Source: Pseudooceanicola sediminis (GTDB lineage Bacteria > Pseudomonadota > Alphaproteobacteria > Rhodobacterales > Rhodobacteraceae). Taken from it: DNA of 64,000 nt. Below are positions 35,802-45,837 of this stretch, in pieces. The notes beneath the pieces are model-generated. The model ran no database searches, had not been told where the DNA came from, and saw nothing but the letters and a program-made list of their open reading frames with translations. A program made the position numbers and the translations under genes. Every line of letters starts with the position of its first letter. The stretch's first letter is position 1. The stretch is taken from contig NZ_QWJJ01000009.1 in the NCBI RefSeq assembly GCF_003575965.1, positions 124,001 to 188,000 of the forward strand, read 5' to 3'.

Positions 35802-38800
35802 TCACGCCACCATCTGTTCGGCTTTCTTGAGATCCACCGATACCAGCTGGCTGACGCCCTGTTCCTGCATCGTCACACCGAAGAGGCGGTCCATCCGCGC
35901 CATGGTCACAGCGTGGTGAGTGATGATCAGGAACCGGGTATCGGTGCGGCGGCACATCTCGTCCAGAAGGTCGCAGAAGCGGGTGACGTTGGCATCGTCC
36001 AGCGGCGCGTCGACCTCGTCCAGCACGCAGATCGGTGCGGGGTTGGCCAGGAAGACGGCGAAGATCAGGGCCATGGCCGTCAGTGTCTGCTCACCGCCCG
36101 ACAGAAGGCTCAGCGTCGAGAGTTTCTTGCCCGGTGGCTGACACATGATCTCAAGCCCGGCATCCAGCGGGTCTTCGCTCTCGACCAAGACGAGGTTGGC
36201 TTCGCCGCCGTTGAACAAGTGCCTGAAAAGAAGGGAGAAGTTGCTATTCACCTGCTCAAACGCGGTCAGCAGACGTTCGCGCCCCTCGCGGTTCAGCCCG
36301 GAAATACCGTTGCGCAGAGCGCGGATCGCCTCTTCTAGATCGGCCTTTTCGGACACCAGCGTGTCGTGCTCTTGGCGGACCTCGCTGGCGTCTTCCTCGG
36401 CACGCAGGTTGACCGCGCCCAATGCCTCGCGCTGGCGTTTCAGTCGGTTCACATCGGCTTCGATCTGGTCCGACGGGGGCATCTTTTCCGGTTCGACATC
36501 AAGGTTTTCGAGCAATTGCTTCGGCGTCATTTCCTGCGCCTCGGCAATCCGTTCGGCGGCGTAGGACACCGCCTCGGAGGCCGCATCGCCCCGCGCCTCG
36601 GCGCGGGCCCGCGCTTCGCGCGCCTCGCTTGCCGTGCGTTCGCTGTCGCGTTCGCTGGCCACCGCCTCGCGCAGCTGCGCTTCGGCCTCGGCAAGCACGT
36701 CGGACGCGCGGGCACGGCGCCCCTCGGCGTCTTCGATGGCCTCGTTCAGTTCTTCGCGCTTGGCTTCCAGTTCTTCCGGCTCGGCCATGGCTTCGGCCAG
36801 CTGGTCCTCGGCTTCGTCGCGGCGGGCATCAAGTTCGGCCATACGGCGATCGGCGCTTTCAAGGCGGTGGCGCCAACCGCTTGTTTCCTTGGTAATTTCC
36901 TGGGATCTGCGTGTGCGGGCCTCGCCCTCGCGGCGGATCTCGTCATGGCTGGCGCGGCGCGACATCATGGCCATGCGCGCAGCTTCGACCGCCATGCGGA
37001 TCTGCTCGATACCGGCGCGGGCGTCGTCCAGATCGGCAAGGTCGGCGATGGCGGCTTCGGCTTCCTTGAGCTGGGTGCGCCCGGCCATCGCATCCTCTTC
37101 GTGGCGCGTGACGGCAAGGCCCAACGTCTCCAGCTTGCTGCCAGCCATGTTGCGCTCGGCATCGGCGCGGCTCATCCGGCGCGCGGCCTCGGCCAGCAGC
37201 CGGTCGGCATCGACGCGGGCCTGACGCGCCGCCTTGTCCGCAGTGGACAGGGCCGCAAGCCGCTCGCTCAGCGCCTCGTGTGCATCGCGCGCCACCTCGG
37301 CCCGGCCCTCGGCCTGCTCCAGCTCGGCGCGCAGTTCTGCCAGTCGGTTCAGCTGTTGCAACCGCAACGCGGCGGCGGAAGGTGCATCTTCGGCCCAGGC
37401 GCGAAAGCCGTCCCACCGCCACAGGTCGCCGGCCACCGTTACCAGCCGCTGCCCCGGTTTCAGCCCCGGTTGCAAGTTCGCTGCCTGGGACGCATCGACC
37501 AGACCGACCTGGGCAATCCGGCGGTGCAGGGCCGGGGGGACCGCGACGAAATCCGACAGGGGTCGCGCACCATCCGGCAATGCCTGTGTCACATCGTAAT
37601 CGGCCAGTGCCACCCATCCCGAGGGACCATCGCCCGCCACGACCGGCGCGCGCAAATCGTCGGCCAGCGCCGCGCCAAGGGCCTTTTCGTATCCTGTCGT
37701 GACCTTGAGGACATCCAGCACCTGCCCGCCGTCGGTTGCGTCGCGTTGCACCAGCTTGGACAGCCCACGCACCTCGGCATCCAGGGCATTGACCTCACCC
37801 TCGGCCGAGGACCGCGCCGCGCGCGCGTCGGATTCCTGTGCCTGCGCCTCGGCCCGTGCCGTCTCGGCCTCGGCCAGGGTCTCCTCTGCGGTTTCGACGG
37901 TGGCGCGCGCGATTTCCTCGGCCTCCACGGCGCCGTCGAACTCTTCATCGGCACGTTCGGCAATCGCGCGGGCCTCGGTCACCGCCGCCCGGGCCTTGTC
38001 GGCTTCGGCCTCGCTGCGGGCCAATGTCTTGCAGCTGTCCTCCAGCAGGCGATGCGCCGATTGGTGACGGGCCGCCAAACGCGCAACATCTTCTGTCAGT
38101 TGGGAAAGATCCGCTTCTCGATCAGTCAGGACCAAGGCCGCCTCCTGCGACAATTCTGCCGCCTCGGCCAGGCGATCGGCGTGGCCATCGTGGGCCTTGG
38201 CAATTTCGCGGGCTTCCCACTCCAGCCGTTCGATGGTTTCATTCGCATCACGGTTCAGCCCAGCCTCGCGCTCGCGGTCCTTGCCAAGCTGCTCGATGCG
38301 GTTTTTCAGTGTCACGATGGCCTGCATGGCACGGGTCTGCTGATCGGCCAAGGCATCGCGCTGAACGACAAGACGTTGCAGAACTGCGGCGGCAATCGCC
38401 TCCTCCTCGCGCCGGGGCGGAAGCGCCTCTTCCAGCTCGGCCCGCAGACGTGCCGCATCGCGGGCGCCCCGCTCGGCCTGCGATGCCATCGTCGCACGTT
38501 CCCGCAGATCGGCCAAGGCCACGTTGCGGGCCTCGTCCGCCTCGCGCCAGCGCCGGTACAACAGCAACCCCTCGGCCTGGCGCAGCTCTCCGCCAATCGC
38601 GCGATAGCGGGCGGCCTGCCGCGCCTGACGCTCCAGTGCCGCCAGTTGCTGTCCCAACTGCTCGATCACGTCATCGACGCGGGTCAGGTTCTGCTCGGCG
38701 CCCTTCAGCTTCAGCTCAGCCTCGTGGCGGCGCTGATAGAGGCCCGAAATCCCGGCGGCTTCTTCCAGGATGCGACGGCGGCTCTTGGGCTTGGCGTTGA

Positions 38801-39257
38801 TCAGCTCTGAAATCTGCCCCTGCCGCACAAGCGCAGGCGAATGCGCACCGGTCGAGGCATCGGCAAACAGCATCTGCACATCGCGCGCCCGCACATCCCG
38901 GGCATTGGCCTTGTAGGCACTGCCGACGTCGCGGGTGATGCGGCGCACGATCTCGACCTGATCCTCGTCGTTGAACCCCGGCGGGGCCAGGCGATCATGA
39001 TTGTCGATATGCAGGCAGACCTCGGCAAAGTTGCGCGCCGGCCGGGTCGACGCCCCGGCAAAGATCACATCCTCCATCCCGCCGCCCCGCATCGCGGTGG
39101 GGCGGTTTTCCCCCATGACCCAGCGAAGCGCCTCAAGCAGGTTCGACTTGCCACACCCGTTCGGGCCGACGACTCCGGTCAGACCCTCGTTGATGATCAG
39201 GTCGGTCGGGTCGACGAAGCTCTTGAAGCCTGTCAGCCGTAGTCTGGAAAAGCGCAT
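35802..39257 (-). CDS. smc: Chromosome segregation protein SMC
   Basis: A 1151-aa SMC ATPase. The Walker A GPNGCGKSNL lies at residues 31-40. Two long Ala/Glu/Arg-rich coiled coils flank a hinge domain around residues 510-640. The C-terminal head carries the signature LSGGEQ and the Walker B CVLDEVDAPLDDAN. With ScpAB it compacts and resolves newly replicated chromosomes. The ATG at 39257 matches the conserved N-terminus MRFSRLRLTGFKSF; the longer reading to 39377 adds unrelated sequence. It is monocistronic in this window. Confidence 0.96.
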   Translation of the reverse strand: MRFSRLRLTGFKSFVDPTDLIINEGLTGVVGPNGCGKSNLLEALRWVMGENRPTAMRGGGMEDVIFAGASTRPARNFAEVCLHIDNHDRLAPPGFNDEDQVEIVRRITRDVGSAYKANARDVRARDVQMLFADASTGAHSPALVRQGQISELINAKPKSRRRILEEAAGISGLYQRRHEAELKLKGAEQNLTRVDDVIEQLGQQLAALERQARQAARYRAIGGELRQAEGLLLYRRWREADEARNVALADLRERATMASQAERGARDAARLRAELEEALPPRREEEAIAAAVLQRLVVQRDALADQQTRAMQAIVTLKNRIEQLGKDREREAGLNRDANETIERLEWEAREIAKAHDGHADRLAEAAELSQEAALVLTDREADLSQLTEDVARLAARHQSAHRLLEDSCKTLARSEAEADKARAAVTEARAIAERADEEFDGAVEAEEIARATVETAEETLAEAETARAEAQAQESDARAARSSAEGEVNALDAEVRGLSKLVQRDATDGGQVLDVLKVTTGYEKALGAALADDLRAPVVAGDGPSGWVALADYDVTQALPDGARPLSDFVAVPPALHRRIAQVGLVDASQAANLQPGLKPGQRLVTVAGDLWRWDGFRAWAEDAPSAAALRLQQLNRLAELRAELEQAEGRAEVARDAHEALSERLAALSTADKAARQARVDADRLLAEAARRMSRADAERNMAGSKLETLGLAVTRHEEDAMAGRTQLKEAEAAIADLADLDDARAGIEQIRMAVEAARMAMMSRRASHDEIRREGEARTRRSQEITKETSGWRHRLESADRRMAELDARRDEAEDQLAEAMAEPEELEAKREELNEAIEDAEGRRARASDVLAEAEAQLREAVASERDSERTASEAREARARAEARGDAASEAVSYAAERIAEAQEMTPKQLLENLDVEPEKMPPSDQIEADVNRLKRQREALGAVNLRAEEDASEVRQEHDTLVSEKADLEEAIRALRNGISGLNREGRERLLTAFEQVNSNFSLLFRHLFNGGEANLVLVESEDPLDAGLEIMCQPPGKKLSTLSLLSGGEQTLTAMALIFAVFLANPAPICVLDEVDAPLDDANVTRFCDLLDEMCRRTDTRFLIITHHAVTMARMDRLFGVTMQEQGVSQLVSVDLKKAEQMVA

Positions 39258-39490
39258 TGCCTGTGCCTTTCGGGGCGAAGGGGTGATTCCGGGTGTTGCC
39301 AAAAGACTGCGGGCCATGGGCATCGCTGTCAACGATAACGCCGCAGGATATGGGACGCGTTCTGAGGTTTTCCACAAGATATTGCGACGTCAGTGGCGGA
39401 TTCAGGCCACTGCCGGGCGAAATTCGCCGGAACGACGGGTGCAATCGCGCTTGACGGCACCGGCACATCCACGGCACTCATGGGGCTGTA

Positions 39491-39679
39491 CGGTTCCCCC
39501 GCACCGGCGCAAAGCGCCAAGGGGGTGAAACGGGAATGCGGAAACGGGTGACCCACACAGGGGCCCTGAAGCCGCAGCCGCCCCCGCGACTGTGACGCGG
39601 CAAGCAGCGCCTGAGATGCCACTGGGAGAGCCCGGGAAGGTCAGGACTGCGCCAGAGCCGCCAGCCAGGAGACCGGCCG
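39491..39679 (+). promoter_or_regulatory. Cobalamin riboswitch upstream of the cobalt/cobalamin operon
   Basis: The classic AdoCbl-riboswitch order is visible: a GGGAATGCGG / GGGTGACCC region near 39532-39553, CCCCCGCGACTGTGACGCGG at 39581-39600, GCCACTGGGAGA...CCGGGAAGG at 39618-39640, and the B12 box AGCCAGGAGACCGGCC at 39663-39678. A GGCCGTC/GACGGCC hairpin (39701-39720) touches the ribosome site AAGGAGA at 39721. It can be masked or freed depending on ligand binding, which suggests translational control. It should turn the operon off when B12 is plentiful. Confidence 0.93.
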
Positions 39680-39733
39680 TGCAGGAACGTAACCCCATCG
39701 GGCCGTCGGGTGTGACGGCCAAGGAGACCTGAA

Positions 39734-40411
39734 ATGCATATCGAACCAGGCTTGCTGGATCCGGCCAAAATGGTCCTGTCCTACGCCACCGCCGCAGGTG
39801 CCGCCGCCTATACCGTGAAACTGGGGGCCAGCGCCCTGCGCGAAAAGGGCCTCGGCTCGCTTCTGGCGCGCATCGGTGTCGGTGCCGGCGCGGTGTTTAC
39901 CTTCTTCCAACTGCTGCCGCACTTCCAGGTCGGCATCTCCGAGGTACACTTCATCCTCGGCTCGACGCTGTTCCTCTTGCTGGGTGCGGCCCCTGCCGCC
40001 GTGGCCCTTGCCCTGGGTCTGCTGCTGCAAGGCATCTTCTTCGCGCCCTTCGATCTGCCGCAATACGGCGCCAACGTCACCACCTTGCTGGTGCCGCTGT
40101 TTGCCGTCAGCGCGCTGGCGAACAAACTGATTTCCCGCGACACGCCCTATGTTGATATCAAGTACCGTGACGCACTCGCCCTCTCGACCGCCTACCAGGG
40201 CGGCGTCGTGGCCTGGGTCGCGTTCTGGGCCTTCTACGGTCAGGGCTTCACCGCAGCGACGACCACCTCGGTCTTCACCTTCGGTGGCGCCTACATGATG
40301 GTCGTCCTGATCGAGCCGCTGGCAGATCTCGCCGTGCTGGCCGCCGCAAAGTCGCTGCGCGGGCTGTCCAAATCCGGCCTGACCACGCCGCGTCTGTTCA
40401 ACCGCGCCTGA
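39734..40411 (+). CDS. cbiM: CbiM-like cobalt transporter permease (ECF type)
   Basis: A 225-aa membrane protein with about six hydrophobic helices. Its N-terminus MHIEPGLLDPAK recalls the CbiM start, where His2 and the amino group bind cobalt or nickel. The stretch SEVHFILGSTLFLLLGAAPA followed by ALALGLLLQGIFF resembles the CbiM core. Its position directly after a cobalamin riboswitch supports cobalt uptake. Partner subunits (CbiN, CbiQ, CbiO) are not adjacent, so it may act alone or with distant partners. A strong ribosome site AAGGAGA lies 7 bases before the ATG. Confidence 0.82.
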   Translation: MHIEPGLLDPAKMVLSYATAAGAAAYTVKLGASALREKGLGSLLARIGVGAGAVFTFFQLLPHFQVGISEVHFILGSTLFLLLGAAPAAVALALGLLLQGIFFAPFDLPQYGANVTTLLVPLFAVSALANKLISRDTPYVDIKYRDALALSTAYQGGVVAWVAFWAFYGQGFTAATTTSVFTFGGAYMMVVLIEPLADLAVLAAAKSLRGLSKSGLTTPRLFNRA

Positions 40412-40495
40412 ACCGGACGTCCTTGCATCGACGCGCGCCGGGGGGCCTCCCTCCGGCGCCGCTCTGCATTCCAGCCATTCCGCAGGAGCCTGCCC

Positions 40496-41563
40496 ATGCC
40501 CGCTAAAATCCCAGCAACCGTCATCACCGGCTTCCTCGGTGCCGGCAAGACCACCCTGATCCGCCACATGCTGACCCACGCCCAAGGCAAGCGGATCGCC
40601 CTGATCATCAACGAATTCGGCGATCTCGGCGTCGACGGCGATATCCTCAAGGGCTGCGGCGACAGCGCCTGCCGGGACGAGGATATCATGGAGCTGTCGA
40701 ACGGCTGCATATGCTGCACCGTCGCCGAAGACTTCATCCCGACGATGGAAGCCCTGCTGGCCCGCCCCGACAAACCCGATCACATCGTCATCGAAACCTC
40801 CGGCCTCGCCCTGCCGCAGCCGCTGATCCGCGCCTTCAACTGGCCCGCGATCTCTACACAGGTCACCGTCGATGGCGTCGTCACCGTGGTCGATGGCCAC
40901 GCCGTGGCAGAAGGACGCTTTGCCCATGACGAGGCCGCCGTCTCCGCCGCACGCGCGGCCGACGACAGCATCGACCATGAAACGCCACTGTCGGACCTTT
41001 TCGAAGACCAGCTCGCCTGCGCCGACATGATCGTCGTCAACAAGGCCGACCTGCTGTCCTCGACCGAGCTCGCCCTGACGATGGACGCCCTGAAAACCGG
41101 CGCGCGCCCCTCGGTCCAGCTGGTCTCCTCTGCCATGGGCGTGCTGCCCGTCGACGTCCTGCTCGGCATGGGGATCGGCGCCGAGACAGATATGGAAGCG
41201 CGCCATGAGGTGCACCATCACCACCACCATGACGACGATGACCACGAAGACGAACAGGATGATCACCACCACCACGACCATGATGAATTCGAGAGCTTCG
41301 TGGTGACCCTTCCCGAGATAACCGACCCAAAAGCCTTTTCGGCCAAGGTTTCCGCCATCATCGCCGCACACGACATCCTGCGCCTCAAGGGCTTCGCCGC
41401 GGTCACCGGCAAACCCATGCGCCTGACGATCCAGGCCGTCGGCCCCCGCATCGACAGCTACTTCGACCAGCCCTTCGGCACAGGCGCGCGCGAAACCCGC
41501 CTTGTCGTCATCGGTCAGACCGGCCTCGACCGTGCCGCGATCGAAAGCGCACTGGCCGCATGA
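40496..41563 (+). CDS. cobW: CobW GTPase, cobalt chaperone for cobalamin synthesis
   Basis: A 355-aa G3E-family GTPase. The P-loop is GFLGAGKTT (residues 12-20), the metal site CxCC is C71/C73/C74 in GCICC, and NKAD (182-185) is the guanine motif. A His/Asp-rich insert spans residues 237-263, and the C-terminal CobW_C domain follows. CobW is thought to deliver Co(II) to the CobNST chelatase; GTP sets metal affinity. cobN follows with one GNAT gene between. It overlaps that GNAT gene by ATGA. Confidence 0.95.
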   Translation: MPAKIPATVITGFLGAGKTTLIRHMLTHAQGKRIALIINEFGDLGVDGDILKGCGDSACRDEDIMELSNGCICCTVAEDFIPTMEALLARPDKPDHIVIETSGLALPQPLIRAFNWPAISTQVTVDGVVTVVDGHAVAEGRFAHDEAAVSAARAADDSIDHETPLSDLFEDQLACADMIVVNKADLLSSTELALTMDALKTGARPSVQLVSSAMGVLPVDVLLGMGIGAETDMEARHEVHHHHHHDDDDHEDEQDDHHHHDHDEFESFVVTLPEITDPKAFSAKVSAIIAAHDILRLKGFAAVTGKPMRLTIQAVGPRIDSYFDQPFGTGARETRLVVIGQTGLDRAAIESALAA

Positions 41564-42036
41564 TCATCGTCGAACCCTCCGCCCCGACCACACCCGAGGC
41601 CACCCGCCTGCTGGACGCCTCGCAGGCCCTGATGCGCCGCCTCTACAAGCCCGAGGAAAACAACTTCCTCACCCATGACGCGCTTCAGGCCGAAAATATC
41701 GACTTCTTCGTCGCCCGCATCGGCGACGAGGTGCTGGGCTGTGCCGCCCTCATGATCAAACCCGACTACGGCGAAGTCAAAAGCTTCTACACGGACGAAG
41801 CCGCCCGCGGTCGCGGCATAGGCGCCGCCCTGCTGCGCCAACTCGAAGACCACGCCCGCTCCCGCGGCCTGTCGCTCTTGCGCCTGGAAACCGGCGATGC
41901 GCTTGCCGCAGCCTGCCGCCTCTACGAACGTCACGGCTACACCCGTTGCGGCGTCTTTGGCGACTATGCCGACAACGGCGTCTCCGTCTTCATGGAAAAA
42001 CCATTGCCGCAGGCCGACCACGCCGCAAAGGCCTGA
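41560..42036 (+). CDS. GNAT-family N-acetyltransferase inside the cobalamin operon
   Basis: A 158-aa GNAT protein with the acetyl-CoA-binding motif A RGRGIGAALLRQLEDHA near residues 85-102 and the family's beta-bulge VKSFYTDEAARG before it. It starts four bases before the end of cobW, so it is translated with it. Substrate is unknown. Placement between cobW and cobN is not explained by known B12 chemistry. Confidence 0.85.
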   Translation: MIIVEPSAPTTPEATRLLDASQALMRRLYKPEENNFLTHDALQAENIDFFVARIGDEVLGCAALMIKPDYGEVKSFYTDEAARGRGIGAALLRQLEDHARSRGLSLLRLETGDALAAACRLYERHGYTRCGVFGDYADNGVSVFMEKPLPQADHAAKA

Positions 42037-42101
42037 CGGCTCTCTCATCTGGCCCGAAATACCCCCGCCGGAGGCATCTGCCCGCGCAGCGCTCCGGCGG
42101 C
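42037..42101 (-). repeat. Dispersed hairpin element, copy 4
   Basis: TCTCTCATCTGGCCCGAAAT followed by ACCCCCGCCGGAGG and a GC palindrome (GCCGGAGG / CCGGCGG region) in the gap between the GNAT and cobN. It is in the opposite orientation to copies 3 and 5 and antisense to both neighbouring genes. Confidence 0.7.
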
Positions 42102-42117
42102 TCACAACTGAGGTCCC

Positions 42118-45100
42118 ATGCACCTTCTCGCCGCCACCCCCGGACGCATCGATGACGGCGTCGAACCCGTGGACCTCGGCCAGACCCCGGCCGATGTCGT
42201 GCTGATATCCGCCGCCGATACCGAACTTGCCGCCCTGTCGCAGGCACGGGCCGCCATGCCCGGCGCCCCCTCGCTGCGCCTCGCGCAACTCTCCAACCTG
42301 ACACACCCGATGTCGGTCGACCTGCACCTTGACGATTGCGCCACGAAATCCCGCCTCGTCATTGCCCGCGTCCTCGGCGGCACCGGGTACTGGCGTTACG
42401 GCATCGAACAGTTCTCGGCCCGCCTGCACGCCGCCGGTGTCCCCTTCCTCGCCCTGCCCGGCGATGACAAACCCGACCCCGAACTTCGTGCCTTCTCCAC
42501 CCTGCCCGACGCCGATTACGACGCCCTCTGGGCCTACCTTGTCGAGGGCGGCCCGGCCAACGCCACTGGCTTCCTGCACTATTGCCGGGCCCTGCTCGAT
42601 GATACCGAAAAACCCCACCCTGCCGCGCCGTTGCTGCGCGCCGGTCTCTACTGGCCCGGCACCTCGAAACCCACGCTGGACACCCTTCAGACCCACTGGA
42701 CCAAGGACGCGGCCACAGTCCCCATCGTCTTCTACCGCGCGCTGGTGCAGGGTGCCGGACTTGCCCCCATCGACGGCCTGATCCGCGCGCTTCAGGCCGA
42801 AGGCCTCAACCCGCTCCCCGTCTTCGTCGCCTCGCTGAAAGATCCGGTCTCGGCCGCCACCCTCGATCACCTGTTCGCCCAGACCCACCCCGAGGCGATC
42901 CTGAACTGCACCGCCTTCGCCACCGGCTCTCCGCACGGCGAGACAGGCGACCACAACCCCTTCGCCGCCGCCTCGGCCAACAACGCACCGGTGTTCCAGG
43001 TCGTCCTCGCCGCTTCGTCCGAGGCCGCGTGGGTCGACGGCCTTTCCGGTCTCTCGGCCCGCGACATCGCAATGAACGTCGCCCTGCCGGAAATCGATGG
43101 CCGCATCCTGTCCCGTGCGATCAGCTTCAAGGGTCAAAGCCACTTCGACGCCGCCACAGAATGCCCCATTGCGGTCTACCAGGCCCGTCCCGACCGCATC
43201 GCCTTCACCGCAAGACTTGCCGCCAACTGGATCCGCCTGCGCCGTGCCCCCGCCCCCGATCGCCGCGTTGCCCTGATCCTGGCCAACTACCCCAACAAGG
43301 ACGGTCGCCTCGCCAATGGCGTTGGCCTCGACACGCCCGCCGCCACCGTCCACGCACTCAACCTGCTGGCGCGCAACAGCTACAGCGTCGAAAACATCCC
43401 CACCGACAGCGACACGCTGATGCAGGCGATCCTCGCTGGCCCCACCAACTGGCTGACCGACCGCGCCGCGACCACCGGCGGCGTCACCCTCGCCCTCGCC
43501 ACCTACCTGCACCACTTCAATGCCTTGCCCGGCGACATCCGCCAAAAGATCACCGATCGCTGGGGCTCCCCTGAGGACGATCCCTTTTTCCTGCGCGAAA
43601 TACACACCCCGAACGGTTCCGCGACCACCAGCGCCCCCGCAGGCTTCAAGCTCTCCGTCCTGCAACATGGCAACGTGGTCATCGGCATCCAGCCCGCGCG
43701 CGGCTACAACATCGACCCGACCGAGACCTACCACGCGCCCGACCTCGCCCCACCGCACAACTACCTCGCCTTCTACATCTGGCTGCGCGCCGAGTTCGGC
43801 GCCCACGCGCTGGTGCACATGGGCAAGCACGGCAACCTCGAATGGCTGCCCGGCAAGGCCGTGGCCCTGTCCGAATCCTGCTTCCCCGAGGCCGTGTTTG
43901 GCCCGATGCCCCATATCTACCCCTTCATCGTCAACGACCCGGGCGAGGGCACGCAGGCCAAGCGCCGCACGCAGGCCGTCATCGTCGACCACCTGACCCC
44001 GCCCCTGACCCGCGCCGAAAGCTACGGCCCCCTGCGTGACCTCGAAGCGCTGGTCGATGAATACTACGAGGCCGCAGGCGTCGATCCACGCCGCATCGCG
44101 CACCTGTCCCGAGAGATCCTGTCACTGACCTCGGTCACCGGCGTCGACAAGGATGCAGGCTTCACCGGCGACGCCGACGGCGACCTCGCCAAGCTCGACG
44201 CCTGGCTGTGCGAGCTGAAAGAGGCGCAGATCCGCGACGGCCTGCACGTCTTTGGCCAGTCGCCCGAGGGGAGGCTGGCCCGCGACCTGCTTCTCGCCCT
44301 CACCCGCATCCCGCGCGGCGCGGGCAAGGGCAAGGACGCCTCGCTGCCCCGGGCCCTCGCCGCCGATTTCGCCATGGCCTTCGACCCGCTGGATTGCGAC
44401 ATGGCCGCCCCGTGGGCAGGTCCCCGCCCCGAAGCACTGGCCCAGCTCGACACCGACCGCTGGCGCAGCAACGGCGATACCGTCGAACGGCTGGAACTGT
44501 TTGCCGCCGCCCTGCTCGACGGTAGGGCACAGGCCCCCGGCGACGCCTCGCGCGCGGTGCTGGACGAGATCACCCAGACCATCGCCCCCATGCTTTCTGC
44601 CTGCGGCCCCGACGAAGGGGCGGGCCTCCTCACCGCCCTTGCAGGGCACTTCCTTGCCCCGGCGCCCTCCGGCGCGCCCACCCGCGGCCGTCTCGACACG
44701 CTGCCGACGGGGCGCAATTTCTACTCGGTCGACAGCCGCGCCGTGCCGACCCCCACGGCATGGGCCCTTGGATGGAAATCGGCAAACCTGCTGATCGAGC
44801 GTCACTTGCAGGATCAGGGCGACTGGCCCCGCACGCTGCTGCTGACCGCCTGGGGCACGGCCAACATGCGCACCGGGGGCGACGACATCGCCCAGGCCCT
44901 CGCCCTGATGGGGGTCAAGCCGCAATGGGACGCTGCAAACCGGCGCGTCACCGGCTTTGAAATCCTGCCCCTGACCACCCTGGACCGTCCCCGCGTCGAC
45001 GTCACCCTGCGCATCTCGGGCTTTTTCCGCGACGCGTTCCCGCAACTGATCGCCCTGGTCGACAGCGCCGCCCGCGCGGTTCAGGCGCTGGATGAACCCG

Positions 45101-45837
45101 ACGACATGAACCCCGCTGCCGCGCGTGCCCGCGCAGGCCAAGCGCAATCGCGCGTTTACGGATCAAAACCCGGCGCTTACGGCGCGGGCCTGCAAGCGAT
45201 GATCGACGAACGCCTCTGGAATGACCGGTCAGATCTTGCCGAAGCCTATCTGGAATGGGGCAGCTACTCCTACGGCGCCAGCGACGAGGGCACCCGCGAC
45301 GCAGCCGGCCTGCGCGCCCGCCTGACCCAGACCGATGGCATCGTGCAAAACCAGGACAACCGCGAACACGACCTGCTGGACAGCGATGATTACTACCAGT
45401 TCGAAGGCGGCGCGGCTGCCGCCGTCGCCGCGCTGCGCGGCGCGGATGTCCCTCTCTATCACAACGACCACTCGCGCCCCGAACGCCCCGTGATCCGCAC
45501 GCTGGACGAGGAACTCTCCCGTGTCATCCGCTCCCGTGTGGTCAATCCCAAGTGGATCGACGGCATCAAGCGCCACGGCTACAAGGGCGCCTTCGAAATA
45601 GCGGCCACCGTCGATTACCTCTTCGCCTTTGCTGCCACGACCAATGCCGTCAAGAACCACCACTTCGATCTGCTCGAAGCCGCGTTTCTGGAGGACGACG
45701 CGACACGCCAGTTCATCGCCGACCACAATGCCCCCGCCCTGGCGGAAATCGCCCAGCGTCTGCAGGAGGCGATCGAGCGCGGCCTCTGGACGCCCCGCTC
45801 GAACTCCGCGCGTGCCCGGATCGAGGCGCTGATCTGA
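42118..45837 (+). CDS. cobN: Cobaltochelatase subunit CobN
   Basis: A 1239-aa magnesium-chelatase-H-like protein, the tetrapyrrole-binding subunit of the late, ATP-dependent cobaltochelatase CobNST. Family stretches seen are NYPNKDGRLANGVGLDTPA, HMGKHGNLEWLPGKA, VNDPGEGTQAKRR, LLTAWGTANMRTGGDD and VYGSKPGAYGAGLQ. It inserts cobalt into hydrogenobyrinic acid a,c-diamide. The partner subunits CobS and CobT are not in the window. The ATG at 42118 lies 81 bases after the GNAT stop; the ribosome site GAGGTCCC is moderate. Confidence 0.96.
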   Translation: MHLLAATPGRIDDGVEPVDLGQTPADVVLISAADTELAALSQARAAMPGAPSLRLAQLSNLTHPMSVDLHLDDCATKSRLVIARVLGGTGYWRYGIEQFSARLHAAGVPFLALPGDDKPDPELRAFSTLPDADYDALWAYLVEGGPANATGFLHYCRALLDDTEKPHPAAPLLRAGLYWPGTSKPTLDTLQTHWTKDAATVPIVFYRALVQGAGLAPIDGLIRALQAEGLNPLPVFVASLKDPVSAATLDHLFAQTHPEAILNCTAFATGSPHGETGDHNPFAAASANNAPVFQVVLAASSEAAWVDGLSGLSARDIAMNVALPEIDGRILSRAISFKGQSHFDAATECPIAVYQARPDRIAFTARLAANWIRLRRAPAPDRRVALILANYPNKDGRLANGVGLDTPAATVHALNLLARNSYSVENIPTDSDTLMQAILAGPTNWLTDRAATTGGVTLALATYLHHFNALPGDIRQKITDRWGSPEDDPFFLREIHTPNGSATTSAPAGFKLSVLQHGNVVIGIQPARGYNIDPTETYHAPDLAPPHNYLAFYIWLRAEFGAHALVHMGKHGNLEWLPGKAVALSESCFPEAVFGPMPHIYPFIVNDPGEGTQAKRRTQAVIVDHLTPPLTRAESYGPLRDLEALVDEYYEAAGVDPRRIAHLSREILSLTSVTGVDKDAGFTGDADGDLAKLDAWLCELKEAQIRDGLHVFGQSPEGRLARDLLLALTRIPRGAGKGKDASLPRALAADFAMAFDPLDCDMAAPWAGPRPEALAQLDTDRWRSNGDTVERLELFAAALLDGRAQAPGDASRAVLDEITQTIAPMLSACGPDEGAGLLTALAGHFLAPAPSGAPTRGRLDTLPTGRNFYSVDSRAVPTPTAWALGWKSANLLIERHLQDQGDWPRTLLLTAWGTANMRTGGDDIAQALALMGVKPQWDAANRRVTGFEILPLTTLDRPRVDVTLRISGFFRDAFPQLIALVDSAARAVQALDEPDDMNPAAARARAGQAQSRVYGSKPGAYGAGLQAMIDERLWNDRSDLAEAYLEWGSYSYGASDEGTRDAAGLRARLTQTDGIVQNQDNREHDLLDSDDYYQFEGGAAAAVAALRGADVPLYHNDHSRPERPVIRTLDEELSRVIRSRVVNPKWIDGIKRHGYKGAFEIAATVDYLFAFAATTNAVKNHHFDLLEAAFLEDDATRQFIADHNAPALAEIAQRLQEAIERGLWTPRSNSARARIEALI

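Noticed and set aside
41515-44103. 862-aa minus-strand open frame opposite cobN
   Set aside because: Shadow of cobN; Gly/Val/Asp-rich translation without domains.
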